The translations under genes and the position numbers were made by a program. The notes beneath the pieces are model-generated. The model was given only the letters and a program-made list of their open reading frames with translations. It ran no database searches and was not told the DNA's origin. From JADGGM01 sp025449955 (GTDB lineage Bacteria > Gemmatimonadota > Gemmatimonadetes > Gemmatimonadales > Gemmatimonadaceae), in NCBI GenBank assembly GCA_036554285.1, contig DATBNO010000101.1:1-46271 (forward strand): a stretch of DNA of 46,271 nt, written 5' to 3'. Below are positions 17,202-24,446 of the stretch, in pieces. The stretch's first letter is position 1; each line of letters starts with the position of its first letter.

Positions 17202-19097
17202 ATGACCAATCCATCCCCCGACGCCGGTCGCGGCGTCCGCGGGTCTGTCGTCATACTCGGCGCCGATGCATGCCTGGCCGCGCTTCCCGCCACGCCCACC
17301 CAGCTCGTCAACGCGTGCGTCGCGTTCGGCTACGACGATGTGATTCCCGCGTCGTGGGGCGACGAGCTGTTGGCCGTGGGGTGTCTGGATCAGCTCGCGG
17401 CACGCGGCGACCAGCCGGCGATGGCGTGCATCTGTCCGTTAGTCCGCGAGCAGCTGCGCGGCACCACCGGCTTGGGCGACGCCGCGGTGCGGCTCGTGTC
17501 GCCGCCGGTGGCGGCCGCGCTTTATCTGCGGGCGACCGCCGGGGCCGACCAGCGCATCACGTACGTGGGCGACTGCCCGGGCGCCGGCCATCCGAGCATC
17601 GACATCCACCTGTCGCCGGCCCAATTCCTAACTCTGTTAGCAGAACGGGGCATCGTGCCGGGCGCGCAGCGCCCGGTGTCCAACGATCCCGGGCGCGTGG
17701 TGCGCGATCGCCGGCGGCACTATTCGCTGCCGGGCGGCGTGCCGGCGCCGCAGTGGCTGGCCTCGGAGGGGATCGAGCGGACGCTCGTCGATCTGGGAGA
17801 TCTGGCGTCGCTCGACCCGGCGGCGCATGGCGGCCGGACGCTGGTGGACCTGGCGCCGCGGCTCGGCTGCGTCTGCAGCGGCGCGCTCGCCGGATGCTCG
17901 GCGGCGGACGCGCGGAGCGCCGTGATGCTGCACGAGCCGCCGCGCTCGACCGAGGAAGTGGTGGATCACGCCGTGATCGTGTCGGTGGCCGACGGCACGC
18001 CGGCGCGGACGATGCCGCACGCCGGCGAGGTATCGTGGCCCCAGTTCGTTTCTTCGTTAGGCGCGGTGTGGGGCGGCGGCGCGATGGCGCCCGCGAGGCC
18101 GGTGCCGGTGGCGCGCGCCGCGGTCCCCGCTCCGGCCGCCGGCGCGCCCCGGGCGCCGGTGCACCGGCCGCGCGTGCCCAAGCGGTTAGGCGACGAGGGG
18201 CAGATCGTGCCGCGCGCCTACCAGGCGCGGCGGCCGCCGCGCCCGGCCGCCGCGCCGCCCGCGGCGGCTCCGCGCGACGACCGCCTAACGACCACGCCTC
18301 CCTACGGTCCTGCGTGGGCGGCTCGCCGGCCGACGCCGGCGAGCGTCCCGCGCACGACCGGCGTGCGCGAGGTGCGGACGCGCCTCGCGTCCGCCGACCG
18401 CTGGCTCCTCGCCTCGCTCGTCGTCGGCGGCAGCCTCCTGGTGGCGAGTCTCACCAGTGTCCTCACCGTGCGCGGGCTGCGCGGCTCGCTCGACGCTGCG
18501 CCGGTGGCTGCGGCGCCGGTGCGTCCGGATACGGTGGTCGTGGCGTCCGCTCCTCGCGAGTCCGTGCCGGAGCGAGTCGCTGCTGTGCCGCCGCCGGTTG
18601 CCGCCGAGACGTCGGCGGCGCCGGACCCCGGCGGGGCCGCCCGGGCGCTTGCCGACGCGCCGCCCCAGGCGGCGCGCTCGGCGAGCGCAGCCGCGCGGTC
18701 CGCGCGCGCGCGCGCCGTTCCGGCGCGCCCGCGTCCCACGCCCGTCGAGCACCGCACGCTGGTCGCCGACCGGCCCCGAAGCCCCGCGACGCACGTGCCT
18801 AACGCAGTGCCGCGGGCGGCGGCGAGCCCCGTCGCCGCCGTCCCCGCGGCGACCACCGGCACGACCGCGGTGCCCGCCCAACAGACGCCGGTCCAATCGG
18901 CGCCCACGACCGCGCCCCAAACGGCCACGCCCGCCGCCACCGCCGTCCCCGTAGTGCACGACTCGGCCGCGGCGACCAACGCCCAGGTGCTCGAGGAGTT
19001 GCGCTCCATCCGCAACGAAATCGAAGCCCGGAAGAAGCACGTCGATTCCTTGACGCACGCCCTCGACTCGCTCAAGAAAACCGACCCGTCTCGGTGA
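17202..19097 (+). CDS. Membrane protein with degenerate [FeFe]-hydrogenase-like N-terminal domain
   Basis: A 631-residue protein not assigned with certainty. Residues 15-250 follow the order of the catalytic domain of [FeFe] hydrogenases: ACVAFGYDDVIPASWGDEL, then PAMACICPLVREQL where hydrogenases have TSCCP. Next come VGDCPGAGHPS where they have the PC..K..E motif, LSPAQFLTLLAERGI, and YSLPGGVPAP in place of GGVMEA. Several Cys remain but the H-cluster set is altered, so hydrogenase activity is unlikely. A Pro/Ala-rich linker (about 290-395) leads to one membrane helix (about 401-423, WLLASLVVGGSLLVASL). A Pro/Ala/Thr-rich segment and a C-terminal coiled coil (VLEELRSIRNEIEARKKHV) follow. 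ATG 17202 was preferred to a TTG at 17196. Confidence 0.6.
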   Translation: MTNPSPDAGRGVRGSVVILGADACLAALPATPTQLVNACVAFGYDDVIPASWGDELLAVGCLDQLAARGDQPAMACICPLVREQLRGTTGLGDAAVRLVSPPVAAALYLRATAGADQRITYVGDCPGAGHPSIDIHLSPAQFLTLLAERGIVPGAQRPVSNDPGRVVRDRRRHYSLPGGVPAPQWLASEGIERTLVDLGDLASLDPAAHGGRTLVDLAPRLGCVCSGALAGCSAADARSAVMLHEPPRSTEEVVDHAVIVSVADGTPARTMPHAGEVSWPQFVSSLGAVWGGGAMAPARPVPVARAAVPAPAAGAPRAPVHRPRVPKRLGDEGQIVPRAYQARRPPRPAAAPPAAAPRDDRLTTTPPYGPAWAARRPTPASVPRTTGVREVRTRLASADRWLLASLVVGGSLLVASLTSVLTVRGLRGSLDAAPVAAAPVRPDTVVVASAPRESVPERVAAVPPPVAAETSAAPDPGGAARALADAPPQAARSASAAARSARARAVPARPRPTPVEHRTLVADRPRSPATHVPNAVPRAAASPVAAVPAATTGTTAVPAQQTPVQSAPTTAPQTATPAATAVPVVHDSAAATNAQVLEELRSIRNEIEARKKHVDSLTHALDSLKKTDPSR

Positions 19098-19248
19098 GGC
19101 GGTGGTTCCGGCCGAAGACCCGGTACTCGCGGTGGGGCGCCCTTGACCCGTCTCGCACGGCCGGGGTAACACTTCAAGGGTCTCGTGGCCCCTGCCGCGG
19201 GCGGGTGCCACGGGAATGCGACAGGTTCCTCGAGCGGTGGAGCGGCGG

Positions 19249-19797
19249 ATGATCGGGATACGACGCGCGGCGCTAGTCTTCGTGGTGGGCCTTGGCCTAA
19301 CGATCGGGGTTGCGGCGACCCGGGCCGCGCGCGGCGATGGCGCGCGAAGACAGGCCGGGCCGGCCGACAGCACGACGTTCATGACCGTGAATGCCGCGGC
19401 CAAAAACGTGTCGATCAATCTCTACGCGGCGTATGGGTCGGCGAACGGCGGCATGAACTTCAACGGCGGGTCCAAGGGCGACCAGACGATCACCGTCCCG
19501 TTAGGCTGGTCCGTCCACATCGCCTTCCAGAACAAAGATGCCATTCCGCATTCGGCGATCCTGCTCCCGGATCACCTGCCGTTGCCCGCGCAGCCCGACA
19601 ACCCGGCCATCGCGCGCGCCTACACCAAAGACGTGACCGGCGGCATTCCCACCGATGGCACCGACACGATGGATTTCACGGCCGCGCCGGCCGGCAACTA
19701 CCTCATCGTGTGCGGCGTCCCCGGGCACGGGCCGAGCGGCATGTACATCAAGTTCGTCGTCTCGGCGGAGGCGAAGGCGCCACAGTACTCGCGGTGA
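19249..19797 (+). CDS. Sulfocyanin-like blue copper protein
   Basis: A 182-residue membrane-anchored or secreted cupredoxin. An N-terminal hydrophobic helix (ALVFVVGLGLTIGVAAT) is a signal or anchor. The copper site is complete: His in IPHSAILLP, then Cys, His and Met in CGVPGHGPSGM. The strands MNFNGG...TITVPLGWSVHIAFQN match the sulfocyanin type found in archaeal and some bacterial respiratory chains, where it carries electrons outside the membrane. The ATG at 19249 is chosen because GGAGCGGCGG precedes it; an ATG at 19216 would add 11 residues. The 151 bases between it and the previous gene show no other feature. It ends at a bidirectional terminator shared with a convergent gene. Confidence 0.85.
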   Translation: MIGIRRAALVFVVGLGLTIGVAATRAARGDGARRQAGPADSTTFMTVNAAAKNVSINLYAAYGSANGGMNFNGGSKGDQTITVPLGWSVHIAFQNKDAIPHSAILLPDHLPLPAQPDNPAIARAYTKDVTGGIPTDGTDTMDFTAAPAGNYLIVCGVPGHGPSGMYIKFVVSAEAKAPQYSR

Positions 19798-19823
19798 TGC
19801 CGGTGTGCAACGCCTAACGCAAA

Positions 19824-19852
19824 AACGCCGGGGACGTGGAGTCCCCGGCGTT
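19824..19852. terminator. Bidirectional intrinsic terminator
   Basis: AACGCCGGGGAC (19824-19835) and GTCCCCGGCGTT (19841-19852) form a perfect 12-pair stem with a 5-base loop. The minus strand then has five T in a row and the plus strand three. It lies between the convergent sulfocyanin-like and DUF4412 genes. A dispersed heptamer copy abuts it at 19812. Confidence 0.85.
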
Positions 19853-19876
19853 TCGCACATCGGAGTGAAACGCGGC

Positions 19877-20566
19877 TTATGGACGGCCCATCCCGCCCAT
19901 CGCCTTGTACCCCGCGGGCACGGCAAACTCGGATGCGGCAATGGACTTCTCCTGGATCGACGTCGCTTCCATGGTGTCCTGGACCTTGCCGTTCTTCATC
20001 GATGTCATCTTGAGCGGGAAGAATCCGCCGGACTTGGACGCGAAGAGTTGCTTCCAGAACGACATGGCGTTGCCGCCCCCACCGCCGCCCCGCGACGGGG
20101 CATCGAACATGGCAAACGTGCCCATGTCGGACGCGATGCAGGCGTCGCCCTCCGTGCTGTCCGCGGGATCGACCACGTGGTAGTACGCGCACTGGTGGCC
20201 GGCCACGACGTCCGTCTTCCCCGTCGCCGTGATCTTGGTTTCGGCCATGCGCTTCTGCACTTCCGACTGCGTCACGCTGAGCGGCATCGTCATGTACATC
20301 TGCTGCTTCGTCATGACGACGGTGGCAGTATTCGCGCTCTTGCTGAAGATTATGGCCGTCGGCCCTTGCTGCGCATCACGCACGACCATCTTCGCGATGC
20401 CCGGAGGGCCCTGGTAGTAGTCGAAGTCCTGCGCGACCGCCTCGTCGGCGACGCCTTGCTGGTTGTGGAAGGTGACCACGCCCTGCCACTGGGCGCCTAA
20501 CGGAGCGGCGGCGATGAGCGCGGCCAGCACGGCTGTCAACGGCGCGCGCGTGAAACGGTGTGCCAT
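19877..20566 (-). CDS. Secreted DUF4412-type protein
   Basis: A 229-residue exported protein. The start MAHRFTRAPLTAVLAALIAA and the PLGAQ segment form a signal peptide with a likely cleavage after AQ. The mature part has the DUF4412 pattern: a repeated-strand lipoprotein-like fold with MVVRDAQQGPTAIIFS, MYMTMPL, the GHQCAYYHV turn, and a second Cys in EGDACIASDMG. A Gly-rich loop (GGGGGGN) precedes FWKQLFA. Function is unknown; it probably acts in the periplasm. The start at 20566 was chosen over an ATG at 20581 because GGAGAG sits 8 bases before it. Divergent from the lasso-B2-like gene. Confidence 0.75.
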   Translation of the reverse strand: MAHRFTRAPLTAVLAALIAAAPLGAQWQGVVTFHNQQGVADEAVAQDFDYYQGPPGIAKMVVRDAQQGPTAIIFSKSANTATVVMTKQQMYMTMPLSVTQSEVQKRMAETKITATGKTDVVAGHQCAYYHVVDPADSTEGDACIASDMGTFAMFDAPSRGGGGGGNAMSFWKQLFASKSGGFFPLKMTSMKNGKVQDTMEATSIQEKSIAASEFAVPAGYKAMGGMGRP

Positions 20567-20581
20567 CTGGGGACTCTCCAT

Positions 20582-20790
20582 GAGGGTGAAGGGCGTGCGT
20601 GTTCACGATGCTGCACCGAGACTACCAAGGTCGGCCGGTCCGCGCCACGTCAGATGTCACAGAGTCGGGCTAACGGATGCCGGGCTCTGCCGTTGGCATG
20701 GTACCGGCGCCGCGGACGCTCCGCGTCCAGCCACCATGGTAAAACGGATGAATTGCCCGGTTCCTCTCACCCTGGTTGCCTAGCAAAACC
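20582..20790. other. Intergenic region with a 15-codon open frame
   Basis: The gap between the DUF4412 gene and the B2-like gene was searched for a small precursor peptide. One frame, 20736-20783 on the plus strand, encodes MVKRMNCPVPLTLVA and ends 8 bases before the B2-like ATG. It lacks the leader and core features of lasso precursors and has no clear ribosome site. It may be a leader peptide or chance. Confidence 0.3.
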
Positions 20791-21201
20791 ATGCGGTTTG
20801 CGCGGAAGGCCGAAATCGTTCTTGCGTGCGCCGTCGTACCGTGTGCGCTCGAGGTGCTACCGGCCTCGACCGTGCTCCGCTGGCTCGATCGCGTCCCGCA
20901 CCGGCGCGGCCAGGCATTCGGTCCGTCGCGCATCGCGCATCATGTCGACCGGCTGCTCATGCGGGCGCCGTGGATCTGGCACTATACGTGTCTCAGACGG
21001 GCAACCGTGCTGGCGTTCCTGCTACGACGCGATGGGCGCGACGCCGATGTGGTGTTCGGCGCGCGCCGTCGTGTCGATGGCCGGCTCGAGGCGCACGCGT
21101 GGCTGCGCTGCGGCGGAGAGGATCCGTTCCTCGAGCACGGCGACGTGCGCAGCTACGAACCGCTGCGCACGTCCTCACATCAGAAACCTCACGAACCCTG
21201 A
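20791..21201 (+). CDS. Orphan lasso-peptide B2-type transglutaminase-like protein
   Basis: A 136-residue protein matching the short transglutaminase-like superfamily (Transglut_core3) that includes the leader peptidase subunit B2 of lasso-peptide systems. The signature is intact: Cys67 in YTCLRRATVLAFLLRRDG, a strand ADVVFGARR, His102 in LEAHAWLRCGG, and an acidic residue in the following GDVRSYEPL. In lasso systems B2 cleaves the precursor with a PqqD-like B1 partner, and an asparagine-synthetase-like cyclase closes the ring. None of these, and no convincing precursor, is present here. The start ATG at 20791 has no strong ribosome site. Its last 13 bases overlap the end of the convergent lipoprotein gene. 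A processing role on an unlinked peptide is possible. Confidence 0.75.
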   Translation: MRFARKAEIVLACAVVPCALEVLPASTVLRWLDRVPHRRGQAFGPSRIAHHVDRLLMRAPWIWHYTCLRRATVLAFLLRRDGRDADVVFGARRRVDGRLEAHAWLRCGGEDPFLEHGDVRSYEPLRTSSHQKPHEP

Positions 21202-22046
21202 CAGTCGCTCACTTGGTGCGTCTCGAGATCGAGCGTGCACGTGAGACCGCCAATCTGCAGCGTGACGTCGGGCGTGCCGTTGAAGGTGATCATCGCGCGG
21301 CGCGTCACCGTTTTCGTTTGTGTGCGCGTGGCGCGGTCGGCCTCGAAATGCACGGTCACGTTGTGCACGATCGATCCGCTCACCGGCCAGATATTCTGCG
21401 AGCGCGGCATGTCGAACGTCACGTTGGTCGCCGTGTCGTACGACAGATAGTGCCAGTGCCGCGTGACGTTCTGCCCAACGAACATCGTGCTGTCCTGCCG
21501 CACGCCCACCCGGTTCCACACGTGCGTCACGGGCGTGGTGGTGCGATCCACGCTCAGGTTCGCGGTGTCGTGACGATTCACCCACACCGTGCGGAAGGGG
21601 AACCAGCCCTGCGTGTACGACCCGGTAAGCGTATGAATGTGATTCACCGAGTCCGTGGCCGACGTGAAGCCGAGCGCGAGGGTGGTGCCATCCCAGAAGC
21701 GCCGCATCGTCGTTAGGCTCAAGCCGTGCCACGTGCTGGTGCACGTGAACCACCCTTGGCCGTCGGGTCCGCTGCAGGTGGTCGCGCCGTTCGGCGTCAC
21801 GTCCAGGTGCAACCCGGGCGAGCTAACGACGCCGGATTCGGTCACGCCGTCCGACTGTTCATCGGTGCCCATGAGCTCGAGTGACGTGGCCATCGCGTCG
21901 CCCACGTCGTTGGCGATGCCGGACGTGATCGCGGAGTCCGGTACGAGTTGGGCCGACGGCGACGTCGCCGAGTCCCCGCTACAAGCTGCGAGCGCGGCTA
22001 CGAAGGCCGCGGCTCCTATGCACATAACACGGTGTGTCGGGTTCAT
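21189..22046 (-). CDS. Lipoprotein of unknown function
   Basis: A 285-residue protein with a type II signal peptide: a short basic start, a hydrophobic stretch and the lipobox-like LAAC before SGDSATSPS. The mature part is rich in Thr, Ser and Trp, with motifs such as GWFTCTSTW, GSYTQGWFPFRTVWVN and HWHYLSYDTATN. These suggest a beta-rich extracytoplasmic domain. Paired Cys (TTCSGPDG and WFTC; LTCTL and SDCQGS) could form disulfides. I do not recognise the family. GAGGAG precedes the ATG closely. It converges on the B2-like gene with a 13-base overlap, and its promoter region faces pyk. Confidence 0.72.
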   Translation of the reverse strand: MNPTHRVMCIGAAAFVAALAACSGDSATSPSAQLVPDSAITSGIANDVGDAMATSLELMGTDEQSDGVTESGVVSSPGLHLDVTPNGATTCSGPDGQGWFTCTSTWHGLSLTTMRRFWDGTTLALGFTSATDSVNHIHTLTGSYTQGWFPFRTVWVNRHDTANLSVDRTTTPVTHVWNRVGVRQDSTMFVGQNVTRHWHYLSYDTATNVTFDMPRSQNIWPVSGSIVHNVTVHFEADRATRTQTKTVTRRAMITFNGTPDVTLQIGGLTCTLDLETHQVSDCQGS

Positions 22047-22074
22047 ACGCTCCTCGTCTGAGTGTGCCTGTGCT

Positions 22075-22137
22075 CGTAAGACGCGGTGCGGGCCGAGGTG
22101 TTAATGCGCGCTTCCTTTTCTTTATGCCGGTCTTACG
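22075..22137. repeat. 8-base inverted repeat upstream of pyk
   Basis: CGTAAGAC (22075-22082) and GTCTTACG (22130-22137) are exact inverted copies 47 bases apart, in the 103-base space between the divergent lipoprotein and pyk genes. The right copy ends 12 bases before the pyk ATG. It could be an operator pair or chance; I see no strong promoter elements nearby. Confidence 0.4.
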
Positions 22138-22149
22138 ATTCACTGCACC

Positions 22150-23568
22150 ATGCCTCGATCCCCTTTTGCCCGGACGAAGGTCGTCTGCACGCTCGGGCCG
22201 GCGAGCTGCTCGCCGGATGTGCTGCGCTCCCTGATGGATGCGGGGCTCAACGTCGCCCGCATCAATTTTTCACACGGCACGCACGACGAGCACGCCCAAA
22301 CGATCGCGACGGTGCGTCGATTGGCGCGCGAGCTCGATCGTCCCGTGGCCATCCTCGGCGACCTGCAGGGGCCGCGCATCCGCGTGGGGGATTTGCCGAC
22401 GCCCATCGAGCTCGTGCCCGGCGCCGACGTGGTGCTCGTGCCCGAGGATGAGGCGCGCGACGGGGAGATTCCCGTCACCTATCACGCGCTGGCCGACGAT
22501 GTGAGCGTGGGCGATCGCGTATTGATGGATGATGGGTTGATCGATCTCGTGGCGTTGGACGTGAGCAAGCCGCGCGTGCGCGTGCGCGTGGTGCACGGCG
22601 GGCAGCTGCGCAGCCACAAGGGCATCAACCTTCCCGGCGTGGAAGTGTCGGCCCCGTCGATCACCGAGAAAGATCGCGCCGACATCACGTTTGCGATCGA
22701 GCAGGGCCTCGACTATCTCGCGCTCAGCTTCGTTAGGCGGGCCGACGACATCGCGTCGCTGCGCGCGTTGATTCCGAAGGACATGCTGATCGTGGCGAAG
22801 ATCGAAAAGGACACGGCGCTCGCGAACATCCGCGCGATCCTCGAGGCGTCGGATGCGGTGATGGTCGCGCGCGGCGACCTGGGCGTGGAGCTGCCGTTCG
22901 AGGAAGTCCCGTTCGCGCAGAAGCGCATTATCGCGCTCGCGAACGCCCTGGGCCGCCCGGTGATCACCGCCACACAGATGCTCGAATCCATGGTGACGCA
23001 TCCGCGCCCAACGCGCGCCGAGGCGAGCGACGTGGCGAACGCGATCCTGGATGGCACCGACGCGGTGATGCTCTCGGCGGAAACGGCGGCCGGCGCGTAC
23101 CCGCAGCTCGCGGTGCACGCCATGACGCGCATCATTCTCGAGATCGAGCGCCGGCCGTTCGCGCAACCCGCCAAGGTGCTGGCGCGCCGCGAGTCCGATG
23201 CGGCCGTGTCCACGGAAGACGCGATCGCGGCGGCGACGGCAGCCGCCGCGAGCTCGCTCGACGCGCCCGTCGTGATGGTGTTCACCAAGAGTGGATTCAC
23301 CGCGCGCATCGTGTCGGCGCACCGGCCGAGCGTCCCGATCTTCGCGATCACCGACGTCGAACGCACGTATCGTCAGTTAGCACTCGTGTGGGGCGTGCAC
23401 CCCGAGCTCGTGCCGACGGCCGCGACGTACGAAGAGATGTTCGAGCACGGCAGCCGCGCCGTGAAGGATTCGGAGTTCGCCAAGCCGGGCGATCGGATTC
23501 TCGTCACCGCCGGCGTTCCCTTCGACGTGCCCGGCACGACGAACCTGCTGCGCGTGGAACACGTGTGA
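22150..23568 (+). CDS. pyk: Pyruvate kinase
   Basis: A 472-residue glycolytic enzyme converting phosphoenolpyruvate and ADP to pyruvate and ATP. Motifs in order: TLGPASCSPDVL, NVARINFSHGTHDEH (potassium/ATP region), LGDLQGPRIRVG, KGINLPGVEVS, the signature IVAKIEKDTALANI with the catalytic Lys, VMVARGDLGVELP, TATQMLESM, and DGTDAVMLSAETA. The C-terminal domain (about 350-470) is present and of normal size. The stop overlaps the GTG of the following phosphodiesterase-like gene. One copy of the dispersed heptamer at 22732 is read here as Val-Arg rather than Leu-Gly. Confidence 0.97.
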   Translation: MPRSPFARTKVVCTLGPASCSPDVLRSLMDAGLNVARINFSHGTHDEHAQTIATVRRLARELDRPVAILGDLQGPRIRVGDLPTPIELVPGADVVLVPEDEARDGEIPVTYHALADDVSVGDRVLMDDGLIDLVALDVSKPRVRVRVVHGGQLRSHKGINLPGVEVSAPSITEKDRADITFAIEQGLDYLALSFVRRADDIASLRALIPKDMLIVAKIEKDTALANIRAILEASDAVMVARGDLGVELPFEEVPFAQKRIIALANALGRPVITATQMLESMVTHPRPTRAEASDVANAILDGTDAVMLSAETAAGAYPQLAVHAMTRIILEIERRPFAQPAKVLARRESDAAVSTEDAIAAATAAAASSLDAPVVMVFTKSGFTARIVSAHRPSVPIFAITDVERTYRQLALVWGVHPELVPTAATYEEMFEHGSRAVKDSEFAKPGDRILVTAGVPFDVPGTTNLLRVEHV

Positions 23569-24347
23569 AGCTGACGTTTTTAGGCACGGGGACGAGTTTC
23601 GGCGTGCCGCAGATCGGATGCAGCTGTGCCGTGTGCCGCTCGCCCGATCCGCGCGACCGGCGTACGCGCACCAGCGCGGTGATCGAGACGGAAAGCGGAA
23701 CGCGTCTCCTCATCGACACGGCGCCGGAGCTCCGCTTGCAGCTCATCGCCAACGACATCGATCGCGTCGATGCGGTGTTGTTCACGCACGAGCACGCGGA
23801 CCACACGCACGGGATCGACGATTTGCGAGCGGTGTCCGTGCGACGCGGCGCGCCGCTCCCGCTCTATGGCGCGCCGCGCACGCTGCACCAGCTCGCCCAA
23901 CGATTCCCGTACATCTTCGACGATGACGTGCGTCCGCCACCGGGCACATCGAAGCCGGAAGGCCACGCGTATCCGCTGCGCGAAGGCGAGACGGTGCACA
24001 TCGGCGACGCCGATGTGCTGGCCGTGACGGTCCCGCACGGAGACGCCTCCGTGCTCGCGTATCGAGTCGGGCCCATTGGGTACGTCACCGATGCGAAGCG
24101 GATTCCGCCCGACGCGATCGAGGCGTTTCGCGGCGTGGAGGTGCTGGTGCTCAATGCGCTGCTGCGCACGTCGCACCCGACGCATCTCAGCATCGCCGAA
24201 GCGGTGGAAACGGCGCGCGCGATCGGCGCGACGCGCACGTACTTCACGCACCTCACGCATCAGAATCGCCACGCCGATCTCGAGGCGGAACTCCCGCAGG
24301 GAATCGCTCCGGCGTTCGATGGGCTGACCGTCCGGGTAGGCGGTTGA
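23565..24347 (+). CDS. PhnP-like metallo-beta-lactamase-fold phosphodiesterase
   Basis: A 260-residue metallohydrolase. The N-terminal LTFLGTGTSFGVPQIGC and the Cys pair CSCAVC match the PhnP/YycJ-related group that hydrolyses cyclic phosphates. The metal site is THEHADHTHG, with further His in VPHGD and FTHLTHQ and an Asp in YVTDAKR. The start is a GTG overlapping the pyk stop (GTGA). No phosphonate genes are near, so the substrate is not fixed; a cyclic ribose phosphate or nucleotide is a reasonable guess from the family. Confidence 0.87.
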   Translation: MKLTFLGTGTSFGVPQIGCSCAVCRSPDPRDRRTRTSAVIETESGTRLLIDTAPELRLQLIANDIDRVDAVLFTHEHADHTHGIDDLRAVSVRRGAPLPLYGAPRTLHQLAQRFPYIFDDDVRPPPGTSKPEGHAYPLREGETVHIGDADVLAVTVPHGDASVLAYRVGPIGYVTDAKRIPPDAIEAFRGVEVLVLNALLRTSHPTHLSIAEAVETARAIGATRTYFTHLTHQNRHADLEAELPQGIAPAFDGLTVRVGG

Positions 24348-24446
24348 TGACGCCCCTTGCGGGCGCTGGGCCGGTCGGGCAGAGTTCTCCTCATGCCGCG
24401 CTCACGAGCGGCGTGACAGGGTTGTCCTTCGCGATGGGGAGGCTGG

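Noticed and set aside
20582..20790. Lasso-peptide precursor gene ahead of the B2-like gene
   Set aside because: The only small frame is 15 codons, without a leader, a Gly at core position 1, or an acidic residue at position 7-9.
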